Assembly: GCA_031422295.1 (NCBI GenBank)
Contig: JANOQM010000009.1
Location: 21,782 to 85,781, forward strand
Direction: 5' to 3'
Source of the DNA: JANOMH01 sp031422295
GTDB taxonomy: Bacteria > Pseudomonadota > Alphaproteobacteria > Rhodobacterales > Rhodobacteraceae
DNA length: 64,000 bases
Part shown: positions 16,981-25,379 of the stretch, piece by piece
Layout: each line of letters begins with the position of its first letter
How positions within the stretch are numbered: position 1 is the first letter of the stretch
Program-made: the position numbers and the translations under genes
Notes under the pieces: model-generated
What the model was told of the DNA's origin: nothing
Seen by the model: only the letters and a program-made list of their open reading frames with translations
Databases searched by the model: none

Positions 16981-17592
16981 TCAGCGTTGCGTGCTGGCAG
17001 CCTTCAGCCGGTCTTGAAAGTCATCTGCGGCATTGGACTGCGGATAAGGTTGGTCCGGCACTTCAACTCCGAGATGGGCGCAAAGCGACGGCCAGCCATC
17101 GCCGATCCGGTGAACGAGAAGCCGCCCGGGCGGCACTTCGGCCATCACCGCCGCCACATGGGCCTGATAGACCGCGATGGCATGGTCGCGGTCCCTCAGC
17201 CCGCCAAAGACCTGCTCGGCAATCAGGGCGCGCCCCAGCGAAGCTGGATCAGAATCGGAGAGGTCCACTTTCAGCAGCGTGCTGGACATACTTTTCCACC
17301 AGCTCTCCGGGCTGCGCCAGGTCAGGATAACCTTGGCGTCGGGATTGGCCGCGATCAATTCACGCCAGTAATGGGCCGAAGGCCAGTCGACGCAGGCGAC
17401 ATAGCCTTCAAACAGATATTCCCAGTCGCAAGGGCCCCCCGCCACCATCGCCTGCCAGCGGGCCTTCTGTTCGGGCTTTGCCATCACTTCGAACATGTGG
17501 TGACAGGGACCGAATCCCAGGATCGTCAGGGCCTCGCGCATGGAATCGGTTCCGGTCCGGCCGAAACCGGTTCCGATGACTTTCAGTGGCAT
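16981..17592 (-). CDS. Sulfotransferase family protein
   Basis: The 203-residue protein starts MPLKVIGTGFGRTGTDSMR, where GTGFGRTGT is the 5' phosphosulfate loop that binds PAPS in this P-loop family. ILTWRSPESWWKSM matches the 3' phosphate region. Short soluble proteins of this kind are common in Rhodobacterales; the acceptor is unknown. The gene is flanked by the ptsP-tail remnant on one side and by tandem repeats plus a palindromic element on the other, so it looks like an insertion at the 3' end of ptsP. Confidence 0.9.
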   Translation of the reverse strand: MPLKVIGTGFGRTGTDSMREALTILGFGPCHHMFEVMAKPEQKARWQAMVAGGPCDWEYLFEGYVACVDWPSAHYWRELIAANPDAKVILTWRSPESWWKSMSSTLLKVDLSDSDPASLGRALIAEQVFGGLRDRDHAIAVYQAHVAAVMAEVPPGRLLVHRIGDGWPSLCAHLGVEVPDQPYPQSNAADDFQDRLKAASTQR

Positions 17593-17612
17593 GAAAATTT
17601 CTCCGATGGGTC

Positions 17613-17659
17613 GTGCCAGTCCTACACGGTTGCGCCAGTCTTACACGGTTGCGCCAGTT
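17613..17659. repeat. 19-bp tandem repeat upstream of the sulfotransferase gene
   Basis: Two full units, gtgccagtcctacacggtt and gcgccagtcttacacggtt (19 bases each), are followed by half a unit, then by the palindrome gttgcgcaac at 17657-17666. The array begins 21 bases before the sulfotransferase start codon, so it overlaps the expected promoter. It may hold regulator binding sites or be simple slippage. Confidence 0.8.
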
Positions 17660-17699
17660 GCGCAACATGGGGGTGGAAGGAAGCCAGCGGCTGGGCCAA

Positions 17700-17795
17700 A
17701 GCGTGTCAGGTTTGAATTGAATCGAAAATCACTGTCTCTCGCAATGCTTGAACGCGATTTCCGATGTCAGTGTTGCAATCAAAACCTGACACGCT
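17700..17795. mobile_element. MITE-like element with 14-bp terminal inverted repeats
   Basis: The ends are agcgtgtcaggttt (17700-17713) and its exact complement aaacctgacacgct (17782-17795). Inner parts also pair imperfectly, so the whole 96 bases can fold into a long hairpin. It contains no gene and abuts the ptsP stop codon directly. Size and terminal repeats fit a miniature inverted-repeat element or a large repetitive hairpin acting as a terminator. No flanking target duplication is obvious. Confidence 0.7.
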
Positions 17796-20039
17796 CTAAG
17801 CCACCCCCGCCAACCACTCCACCACGGCACCCCGCACCGATTGCGCGCCGCTGATCCGGGCGGCGTCCATCACGGCGCGGCATTCATCCAGATTAACCCG
17901 GCGCAACAGGTGCTTGACCGGGCCAATCGATGCAGGCCGCATTGACAGCATCCGCAGGCCGAGGGCGGCGAAACACAGCGCCTCGATTGGGCGCCCGGCA
18001 TCCTCGCCGCAGAAACTCAGCGGGACGGAATGGATTTTGCACCGGGCGATGATCTGTTCGAGGAAGGTCAGGAAACTGACATCCAGTGTATCATAGCGCC
18101 GCCGCACCCGTTCGTTTTCGCGGTCAGCGGCGAAAAAGAACTGTTTCAGGTCATTGCCGCCGATGGAAATGAAATCCACCTCGCGCCAGAAACTATCGGG
18201 GGCAAAGGCAAGGCTGGGGGTTTCCAGCATGGCCCCCACCTCGAACGACACGGGCAGGGGGTGGCCCAATATCCGTTCCCGCGCCAGCGCCTTGTCCCAT
18301 TCGGCCCGCGCCGCTTGAAACTCATCCCCCGCCGCGATGAACGGGAACATCACCGACAAAGGCCGCCCCGCTGCCGCCCGGATCAGCGCCTGCAACTGCA
18401 TCCGCAACACACCGGGTTTATCCAGCCCCACCCGGATCGCCCGCCAGCCCATCGCAGGGTTGGGTTCGTCATTGGGCTTCATATAGGACAGCACCTTGTC
18501 CGACCCGATATCCAGCGTGCGGAACGCCACCCGCTTGCCCGCCGCGGAATCCATGACGCGGGAATACAGCGCCGACAGTTCCGCCCGCTGTGGCATCTTG
18601 TTGCGCACCAGAAACTGCAATTCGGTGCGGAACAGGCCCACACCTTCGGCCCCGGACCCCACCAAAGACGGCAGATCGGCCATCAGCCCGGCGTTCATGT
18701 GCAGTTTTACAACCGCACCGCACAAAGCCTGCGCTGGCAGATCACGCAAGCCGACATAGCGTTCCTGCGCGCGGGCCTGCATGGCGATTTTCTCGCCAAA
18801 CGCCGTCTTCACCGTCTCGTCGGGCCGCAGATGCACAATGCCCTGATCGCCATCGACCAGAATACTGTCGCCATTCAGCGCCTCTGTCGTGATGTTATCC
18901 ACCCTTAGTACCAAAGGAATCGCCCAGGCGCGGGCCACAATCGCCGCATGGCTGCCGACTGATCCTTCCTCCAGCACGATGCCTTTCAGGATCTTGCCAT
19001 ATTCCAGCAACTCACCGGGCCCGATATTGCGGGCGACGAGAATCGGGTTTTCGGGCATTTCTGACCCCATATCCGCGCCTTGCCCGGTCAGAATGCGCAG
19101 CAGCCGGTTCGAGATATCGTCCAGGTCATGCAGCCGTTCGCGTAAATATGGATCGGCGGCCTGCGCCATCCGGCTGCGGGCCAAAGATTGTTCCTTTTCC
19201 ACTGCAGCCTCGGCGGACAGGCCCGATTGCACATCATCCTCCATCCGGCGCAGCCACGACCGGGAATGCGCGAACATCCGGTATGCCTCGAGGACTTCGG
19301 TTTCGTCTTTGTCCGTGGTGGTCGCTGTTGCGAGCATATCATCTACCGACCCGCGCAGCCGGTCGACGGCAGCCTGCAGCCGGATCACTTCTTTCTCGGG
19401 ATCATCCGAGATCGGGTTGGTGACCACCACGCGGGGTTCATGCAGATACACCCGGCCTTCAACCGCACCCTCCTGGCCTTGGGTGCCACGAAACATCACC
19501 GGGCGCTGGTGGCGGGCCGATAGGGCAGCACCTTCGCCGGTGAACGCGCCCAGTTCGGTCATTTCGGCCAGCACCATAGCCACGACTTCCAGCGCATAAA
19601 CCTCGTCCGCCGTAAATTCGCGGGCGGCTTTGTTTTGCACGACCAGCACGCCCAAAGCCTCGCCCAGACGCTGCACCGGCACGCCGCAGAACGACGAATA
19701 TCGCTCTTCGCCGGTTTCGGGCATGTAGCGGAAACCCTTTTCGGCCGGGGCATTGGCAGTGTTCACCACCTGGCGTAACCGCGCCGTGCGGCCGACCAGC
19801 CCCTCGCCCAGCCGCATCCTTGTCTGGTGCACGGCTTCAGGCTTCAGCCCCTCGGTTGCACATAATTCAAGCGTCTCGGCATCGCGGAACAGATAGATCG
19901 AACAGACCTCGGCCTGCATCGACCGGGCAATGAGGCCCACGATATTGTTCAGCCGCGCCTGCCCGGCCACGTTTTCGGCCAAGGCCGCCCTGAGCGTACC
20001 CAGCAGCTTGCGGCTCTCGCTTTCGATCCTGTCGGGCAT
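17796..20039 (-). CDS. ptsP: Phosphoenolpyruvate-protein phosphotransferase PtsP (EI-Ntr)
   Basis: PtsP is enzyme I of the nitrogen phosphotransfer system. It takes phosphate from PEP onto His and passes it to NPr. The 747-residue protein has an N-terminal GAF domain (about 20-165), then the enzyme I swivelling domain with active His364 in EEGSVGSHAAIVARA. The C-terminal PEP-binding TIM barrel contains GLFRTELQFLVR and FISIGGNDLKQFFFA. In this order lysC lies just upstream, with only a convergent acetyltransferase gene between. The C-terminal 40 codons are duplicated at 16688-16810. Confidence 0.96.
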   Translation of the reverse strand: MPDRIESESRKLLGTLRAALAENVAGQARLNNIVGLIARSMQAEVCSIYLFRDAETLELCATEGLKPEAVHQTRMRLGEGLVGRTARLRQVVNTANAPAEKGFRYMPETGEERYSSFCGVPVQRLGEALGVLVVQNKAAREFTADEVYALEVVAMVLAEMTELGAFTGEGAALSARHQRPVMFRGTQGQEGAVEGRVYLHEPRVVVTNPISDDPEKEVIRLQAAVDRLRGSVDDMLATATTTDKDETEVLEAYRMFAHSRSWLRRMEDDVQSGLSAEAAVEKEQSLARSRMAQAADPYLRERLHDLDDISNRLLRILTGQGADMGSEMPENPILVARNIGPGELLEYGKILKGIVLEEGSVGSHAAIVARAWAIPLVLRVDNITTEALNGDSILVDGDQGIVHLRPDETVKTAFGEKIAMQARAQERYVGLRDLPAQALCGAVVKLHMNAGLMADLPSLVGSGAEGVGLFRTELQFLVRNKMPQRAELSALYSRVMDSAAGKRVAFRTLDIGSDKVLSYMKPNDEPNPAMGWRAIRVGLDKPGVLRMQLQALIRAAAGRPLSVMFPFIAAGDEFQAARAEWDKALARERILGHPLPVSFEVGAMLETPSLAFAPDSFWREVDFISIGGNDLKQFFFAADRENERVRRRYDTLDVSFLTFLEQIIARCKIHSVPLSFCGEDAGRPIEALCFAALGLRMLSMRPASIGPVKHLLRRVNLDECRAVMDAARISGAQSVRGAVVEWLAGVA

Positions 20040-20245
20040 TCTGCTTCCCCATGCGCCACGCCTGTCCCGAACAGGGTTGGCCGGATTGGGTTAAAGCATA
20101 GGCGGGGACAAAGGGGAACCGGGAAGGTGGGGAAACTGGGCCAACCCGGTCCTCCGGTTGACGGCTGGATTGCCGCATGTTCGAATAAGGCCGAGGTGCC
20201 GGACACACTGGCGCAGATATTTTGCCCCCCGTCGGGAGAGTGAAT

Positions 20246-20743
20246 GTGTTGTCCATCGTCCAGATTGAAACGCCCGCCCAGATCAATGCAGTACGCGGCC
20301 TTGTCCGCGAATTCGTGGCCTTTGCCCTGACGCAGGATCCCTCGGCCAAGGATGCCCCTGCCTTTTCCGGTCTTGAGGCCCAGTTGGCCGACCTGCCCGG
20401 AATCTTCGGCCCGCCAGACGGGGCGTTTCTGCTGGCCATGGTCGATGGTGCCCCTGCGGGCTGCGTCGCCTTGCGCCGCGACCGCCCGGGGGTCTGCGAG
20501 GTCAAACGGATGTTCGTGCGCCCGGCGTTTCGCGGCCAAAGTCTGGGCGAAGCCCTGGTGGCGGCACTGATCGAAAAGGCCAGCGATCTGGGCTATCGCA
20601 GAATCGTGCTGGATTCATTCCACACGATGCCATCGGCGCATCACCAGTATCGCAAGGCTGGATTTTTCGATGTGCCGCCGACATTTGAACTGCCCGGAAA
20701 TCTGGTGGGCAAGGTGGTGTTCATGCAAATGGATTTGTTTTGA
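20246..20743 (+). CDS. GNAT family N-acetyltransferase
   Basis: The 165-residue protein shows an acetyl-CoA site EVKRMFVRPAFRGQSLGEAL and the typical C-terminal RRIVLDSFHTMPSAHHQYRK followed by AGF. The GTG at 20246 is chosen because GGGAG lies seven bases upstream; GTG 20240 is an alternative. Substrate unknown. It is inserted on the opposite strand between lysC and ptsP. Confidence 0.85.
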   Translation: MLSIVQIETPAQINAVRGLVREFVAFALTQDPSAKDAPAFSGLEAQLADLPGIFGPPDGAFLLAMVDGAPAGCVALRRDRPGVCEVKRMFVRPAFRGQSLGEALVAALIEKASDLGYRRIVLDSFHTMPSAHHQYRKAGFFDVPPTFELPGNLVGKVVFMQMDLF

Positions 20744-20819
20744 AGTCGGAAGTGTCTCAACAAAGTCAACGTTGCGAGATTTTTCCTTCGCCCGGAACCA
20801 AGGGCGTAGCCCGCCGGGC

Positions 20820-20849
20820 GGTGCCCGTCCGCCCCCTAGGGCGGGCACC
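20820..20849. terminator. GC-rich hairpin between GNAT gene and lysC
   Basis: The arms ggtgcccg (20820-20827) and cgggcacc (20842-20849) enclose a further gcccc/ggggc-type pairing, giving a very stable hairpin between two convergent genes. There is no T tract, so it is either a bidirectional terminator or a repetitive palindrome. The remaining bases of 20744-21027 show no gene. Confidence 0.5.
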
Positions 20850-21027
20850 CGCAACCGCTTGGGCAAGGAACACCGGCAAGAGACCGCAACCATAAAGCAC
20901 CGCAACCCAGCATCGCCGTGCCCACCGCGCGGACTGGCACCGCCCTGTGTCACGTCAGGTTTGACGAAGTCCGATGGTGACCAGAGCGGCTCGAAAATTG
21001 GCCTACCGTGGCCGATCCACCCCGTAC

Positions 21028-22266
21028 TTACGCCACCTTATCCAACCCAAACGTCTCATGCAGCGCCTGCACCGCCAGTTCCATGTATTTCCGGTCGATC
21101 AGCACCGAGATTTTGATCTCGGACGTGGTGATCACCTTGATATTGATCCCCTCGGCGCTTAGCGCCTTGAACATCTGCGCCGCCACCCCGGCATGGCTGC
21201 GCATGCCGATCCCCACCACGGACACCTTGGCCACCGCCAGATCGGTGACCAGTTCGGTGAACACGAAATCGCCACGCGTTTTGGCGTCATTCATCGCCTT
21301 TTCGGCGCGCAGCACCTGATCGTTCGGGCAGGAAAACGTCATGTCGGTGCGGCCATCTTCCGAGATATTCTGCACGATCATGTCGACATTGACACCCGCA
21401 TCCGCCAGGGGGCCAAAGATCGCCGCAGCAATCCCCGGCTTATCTGCCACTGAAATCAGGGTCATCTTGGCCTCGTCGCGGCTATAGGCGACACCGGCGA
21501 CAGCATTGCTTTCCATGATCTCTTCCTCTCCACAGACCAGCGTGCCCGCCGTGTCGGACGGTTCTTCGAACGATGACAGCACCCGCAGGCGCACCTTGTA
21601 GCGCATGGCCAGTTCGACCGACCGGGTTTGCAGGACCTTGGCCCCAAGCGAGGCCAGTTCCAGCATCTCTTCATAACTGATCTTGTCCAGCTTGCGGGCC
21701 TTGTCGCATATCCGTGGGTCGGTCGTGTAGACACCGTCCACATCGGTATAAATATCGCACCTTTCGGCGGCAAAGGCCGCGGCAAAGGCCACCGCCGTGG
21801 TATCCGACCCGCCGCGCCCCAGCGTGGTAATGCGGCCCTCGGCACTGACCCCCTGAAAGCCAGCCACCACAGCGACCTTGAAACCTTCGGCAAATTTCTG
21901 GTCGATATGGGCGCGGGGGATTTCGATGAAGCGGGCTGCGGAATGGGCAGATGTGGTCAGGATCGGCACTTGCCAGCCCTGCCATGACCGGGCCGGAATA
22001 TCCATTTCCTGCAAGCGCAGGGCCATCAACCCGGCCGTCACATTTTCGCCCGATGATACCACCGCGTCATATTCGCGGGCATCATAGAGTGGCGAGGTTT
22101 CGCCGACCCAGCCCACCAGTTCATTGGTTTTGCCCGACATCGCCGACACAATGACGATGACATCATAGCCCTTGGCCACCTCAAGCGCCACGCGCTTGGC
22201 CGCCCGGGCGATTCGGTCCAGCGTGGCGACGGATGTGCCGCCGAATTTCATCACCAGAACGGGCAT
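21028..22266 (-). CDS. lysC: Aspartokinase
   Basis: LysC phosphorylates aspartate, the first step toward lysine, threonine and methionine. The 412-residue protein begins MPVLVMKFGGTSVATLDRI, the kinase signature, and contains GRGGSDTTAVAFAAAF and TDVDGVYTTDPRI. Two ACT regulatory domains occupy the C-terminal 150 residues. The frame is open to 22299 but the ATG at 22266 matches the family. With thrC (6.2 kb) and hom (57.6 kb) it covers key steps to threonine. Confidence 0.96.
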   Translation of the reverse strand: MPVLVMKFGGTSVATLDRIARAAKRVALEVAKGYDVIVIVSAMSGKTNELVGWVGETSPLYDAREYDAVVSSGENVTAGLMALRLQEMDIPARSWQGWQVPILTTSAHSAARFIEIPRAHIDQKFAEGFKVAVVAGFQGVSAEGRITTLGRGGSDTTAVAFAAAFAAERCDIYTDVDGVYTTDPRICDKARKLDKISYEEMLELASLGAKVLQTRSVELAMRYKVRLRVLSSFEEPSDTAGTLVCGEEEIMESNAVAGVAYSRDEAKMTLISVADKPGIAAAIFGPLADAGVNVDMIVQNISEDGRTDMTFSCPNDQVLRAEKAMNDAKTRGDFVFTELVTDLAVAKVSVVGIGMRSHAGVAAQMFKALSAEGINIKVITTSEIKISVLIDRKYMELAVQALHETFGLDKVA

Positions 22267-22343
22267 GGAGTGCAAACCTTGAAAATCCGTCGTCGTCATA
22301 ATCGGCTATATGGCCAAGGGCAATGGGGGGGAATGGCAGCGAC

Positions 22344-23228
22344 TTACCGACGGAATGCCTCGCTCAGGCTTAGGCTGGATACCACGATGATGACCCCGAG
22401 CCATTGCAGCGGGCTGAGCGTCTCGCCGACCAGCAGCACGGCAAAGGCAACCATCATGACCGGCTCTGCCGTGCTGAGCAGGGATGCCCGCGCGGTGCCG
22501 ATCATGTTGGCACTGATGAAAAAGCACAGATATCCGAGGGCAAAAGTCAATCCGACGACAAGGGTGAATACCCAACCCACCATGGTCTGCGGCAACATGA
22601 TGTCGTCGACCAATCTCAGCCGCGGACCGATCAGGGCTGTCGCCGCAAAGATCAGCATGGCCCAGATCGTCATCAGCAGGTTGGAAAATGGTGCGCCGAC
22701 CTTTTTGGTCAGGGATCCCATCGCAACGATCATCACTGAAAACGACACCATTCCCAAAACCGCAAAGGCCACGCCGCGAAAATCAATGCTGGAAGAACTG
22801 ACGCCGAGGACCAGTGCCATTCCCAGCGCGGCAAATAACATCAGGATCAATTGTGGGCGCGTCAACGGGGTTTCGCCGGTGACATGTGCGGCGACGGCCA
22901 CGGGCAAAGGGTACATGAACAGGATGATGCTCGCCAGGGTGATGTCGATATAGACAATCGAGGCGAAAACACCGACGGCAGCCAGAGTGTGCGAAATGCC
23001 AGCCAGCCAGCTTTGGCGCATCGCCACCAGACTGACCCGCGCCGAACGTCCGGTCACAAGAATAACGATCAGTAATGCCGCAACCCCGACACTTGCCCGA
23101 CCCAGCATGACAAAAAGCGCATTGGCACCGTCGTCATACGCGAACCGTGCCGCACTTGGCATAAGTCCGAACAGCAATGCACCGGTCAGGATCAGAATTA
23201 TGCCGGTCGCGTTGGGATTTAAATACAT
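22344..23228 (-). CDS. EamA/DMT family transporter
   Basis: The 294-residue protein has ten predicted membrane helices in two EamA repeats. The second ends with the typical AEPVMMVAFAVLLVGETLSP followed by LQWLGVIIVVSS. DMT permeases export metabolites such as amino acids or nucleosides; the substrate is unknown. The start at 23228 (MYLNPNATG) is preferred to a GTG seven codons earlier. It sits upstream of lysC on the same strand but has a separate 77-base gap. Confidence 0.9.
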   Translation of the reverse strand: MYLNPNATGIILILTGALLFGLMPSAARFAYDDGANALFVMLGRASVGVAALLIVILVTGRSARVSLVAMRQSWLAGISHTLAAVGVFASIVYIDITLASIILFMYPLPVAVAAHVTGETPLTRPQLILMLFAALGMALVLGVSSSSIDFRGVAFAVLGMVSFSVMIVAMGSLTKKVGAPFSNLLMTIWAMLIFAATALIGPRLRLVDDIMLPQTMVGWVFTLVVGLTFALGYLCFFISANMIGTARASLLSTAEPVMMVAFAVLLVGETLSPLQWLGVIIVVSSLSLSEAFRR

Positions 23229-23343
23229 GTTGCGGGACTTCGAAACCACTTTGCCAAGGTGGGTATCATGGAATCTTTGGCCTGCAATGGCAATTCATAA
23301 CGCTGAAAGGCGGTTCCAGCCGACTTGTCATCGTTGTTGGTCA

Positions 23344-23442
23344 ACTACCTCCGCCGGAGGCACCCGGTTGCAGCGGCAGAGCCTCCGGCGGAGGTACTTA
23401 AGCAACTCCGAAAATGCAGCGTAAGGTGGGTTTTAACCCACC
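23344..23442. repeat. Composite repeat, about 100 bp
   Basis: Order of parts: an inverted copy cctccgccggaggc (from 23348), a 20-base spacer, gcctccggcggaggtactta at 23381-23400, the linker gcaactccgaaaatgcag, and the palindrome ggtgggttttaacccacc at 23425-23442. The same order and linker occur at 56367-56460. It lies between convergently placed transcription units around the DUF1178 stop. Confidence 0.85.
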
Positions 23443-23447
23443 ACCGC

Positions 23448-23927
23448 TCAATGTGTGCCGCGTTTGGGCATAAACGGCAGGGGGGCCACCGGGATGCCGT
23501 CCTCGATCAGGCGCATCGCCTCTTCGGGTTTGGTTTCGCCATAGATTGACCGTTCCGGCGCGTCGCCATCATGGATAGCACGCGCCTCGGCTGCAAAAGA
23601 CATGCCGACATATTCGGAATTTTCTTCGACCTTGCGGCGCAATTCGGCCAAAGCCGCCTCGGCCTTTGACCGTGGCGCCGAAAGTGACGGGCGGGCCGCG
23701 GGTGGGGCATGAGATTCAGATGACTGATCAACATTTGCCAAAGCGGATGCAGCGGTCAGTTTGTCAGTGACGACCATCGGCGCCATCAAAGCTTTGCTGA
23801 CCCGCGCGGTGCCGCAGGTGGCGCAGGATAACAGCCCTGCAACCTGCAAACGGTCAAAAGCGGCAGCCGACTGGAACCACCCGTCGAACGCGTGCCCTGT
23901 GTCGCAGGTCATGGTGTAACGGATCAT
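23448..23927 (-). CDS. DUF1178 family protein
   Basis: The 159-residue protein begins MIRYTMTCDTGHAFDGWFQS and has a second Cys pair CATCGTARVSKALMAP, giving a probable zinc ribbon (Cys8 with the CxxC pair). This is the hallmark of DUF1178, a family without assigned function. The central part is low-complexity; the C-terminus (YVGMSFAAEARAIHDGDAPE then RSIYGE) is the conserved second block. The ATG at 23927 has AGGA six bases upstream, so the longer frame is rejected. Confidence 0.88.
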   Translation of the reverse strand: MIRYTMTCDTGHAFDGWFQSAAAFDRLQVAGLLSCATCGTARVSKALMAPMVVTDKLTAASALANVDQSSESHAPPAARPSLSAPRSKAEAALAELRRKVEENSEYVGMSFAAEARAIHDGDAPERSIYGETKPEEAMRLIEDGIPVAPLPFMPKRGTH

Positions 23928-24159
23928 CCGGCTATCCTGAACATTCATCGTCGTAGAACATAGTCCGCCATGAACCGGCCGGGCGCAAGCCAGATCAGCC
24001 CGGCCCGGTATTTGCCAAAGCAGATAAGCATTTATTGTGGCCACCGGCCACAGTTCATGGCAGGTTACGATCCAGACCACACAATACGAAAGACCAATCG
24101 ATTGCGCCAACTTTGGTCATTCATCAGCCGGGGCAACCGGCCCGTGTCACAAAAATCCA

Positions 24160-25293
24160 ATGCGACTGCAGGCCAATAATCCCCGGTTCATCGGGTCCGC
24201 GGTTTATCGCGGCTCGACCTATGGCCCGTGGCATCCGCTGCGAGTGCCGCGCGTGTCTACGGTTATGGACCTGAGCCGGGCGCTGGGCTGGCTGTCAGAT
24301 GCGCATTACATCACCAGTCCCCGCGCCAAACCCGCCGCTTTGACCGCCTTTCACACCCCCGCCTATATCGCGGCTCTGATCGCGGCTGAGGCAGAGCAGG
24401 CGGTCAGTGCCGACATCCGCGCCCGCCATCACCTTGGCACACCGGCCAATCCGGTATTCGCCCAAATGTTCCGCCGTCCGGCCACCGGGGCAGGGGCGGT
24501 CATATTGGCGGGACAAATGTTGGTCAACGGCGGCGTCATCTTTGCCCCCGGCGGCGGCACACACCACGGCATGCCCGACCGGGCCAATGGGTTTTGCTAT
24601 CTCAATGATCCGGTGCTGGCGATCATGTCGCTGCGCCATCACGGCGTCCGCCGCGTGGCCTATGTCGATATCGACGCGCATCACCCTGACGGGGTCGAGG
24701 CGGCCTTTGCCGCCGATCCTGATGTGCTGATGCTGTCGGTCCATGAAGAAAACCGCTGGCCCCGGACCGGGGCGCTGACTGATATGGGCGCAGGGCAGGT
24801 GTTCAACCTGCCGGTTCCAGCCGGATTTCACGATGACGACATGGCGCTGGTCCGCGATCAGCTGATCCTGCCTGCGATACAGGCGTTCCGGCCGCAGGCG
24901 ATTGTCCTGCAATGTGGGGCTGACGCGGTGCTGGAAGACCCGCAATCGCGGCTGGCCCTGTCCAATAACGCCCATTGGGCCATGGTCGGGGCTCTGGCCC
25001 CGCTGTCGCCGCGATTCCTCGTTTTGGGTGGGGGCGGTTATAATCCGTGGTCGGTCGGGCGGCTTTGGACCGGAGTCTGGGGGGTGTTGTCGGGGCAGGA
25101 CATTCCCGAAGTGCTGCCGCCCGCCGCGCAATCCGTCCTGACTGCCCTGCGCTGGGACGGGCGGACCCGGATCAGGACGCCGCCCGCGCATTGGACCCAA
25201 ACCCTGCGCGATCCGGACCGGACCGGGCCGATTGGTGACACGCTGCGCCAACGTGTGGCCGTTTTGGCCGCCCGGTTGCAGGGCACGGTCTGA
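24160..25293 (+). CDS. Histone deacetylase family (AcuC-like) amidohydrolase
   Basis: The 377-residue protein belongs to the arginase/deacetylase fold, class I HDAC-like group that includes AcuC and acetylpolyamine hydrolases. Active-site features are GGGTHHGMPDRANGFCYLND (tandem His135-His136), zinc ligands D172 and H174 in VDIDAHH, D255 in QCGAD, and the catalytic-type Tyr294 in GGGGYNPW. All catalytic residues are retained, so it should be an active zinc deacylase. The substrate (acetyl-protein, acetylpolyamine or other) is unknown. The start at 24160 begins at the conserved domain edge. Confidence 0.92.
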   Translation: MRLQANNPRFIGSAVYRGSTYGPWHPLRVPRVSTVMDLSRALGWLSDAHYITSPRAKPAALTAFHTPAYIAALIAAEAEQAVSADIRARHHLGTPANPVFAQMFRRPATGAGAVILAGQMLVNGGVIFAPGGGTHHGMPDRANGFCYLNDPVLAIMSLRHHGVRRVAYVDIDAHHPDGVEAAFAADPDVLMLSVHEENRWPRTGALTDMGAGQVFNLPVPAGFHDDDMALVRDQLILPAIQAFRPQAIVLQCGADAVLEDPQSRLALSNNAHWAMVGALAPLSPRFLVLGGGGYNPWSVGRLWTGVWGVLSGQDIPEVLPPAAQSVLTALRWDGRTRIRTPPAHWTQTLRDPDRTGPIGDTLRQRVAVLAARLQGTV

Positions 25294-25319
25294 TCTGGGT
25301 TGCGCGGGCTTAAAAGTAA

Positions 25320-25337
25320 GGTGGGTTTTAACCCACC
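25320..25337. repeat. GTGGGTT palindrome upstream of modA
   Basis: A perfect ggtgggttttaacccacc preceded by taa, in the 86-base gap between the deacetylase-like gene and modA. It is one member of the dispersed family described under findings. Confidence 0.85.
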
Positions 25338-25379
25338 ACCCCTTGCATTCAACGGGGCACAGACTGCAGATTGCGACGC

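Noticed and set aside
18030..18908. 292-codon plus-strand frame opposite ptsP
   Set aside because: Shadow of ptsP, His/Arg/Gln-rich.
25294..25379. Molybdenum cofactor or tungsten riboswitch before modA
   Set aside because: Only 86 bases are available and they hold a dispersed palindrome; no riboswitch-like structure is seen.
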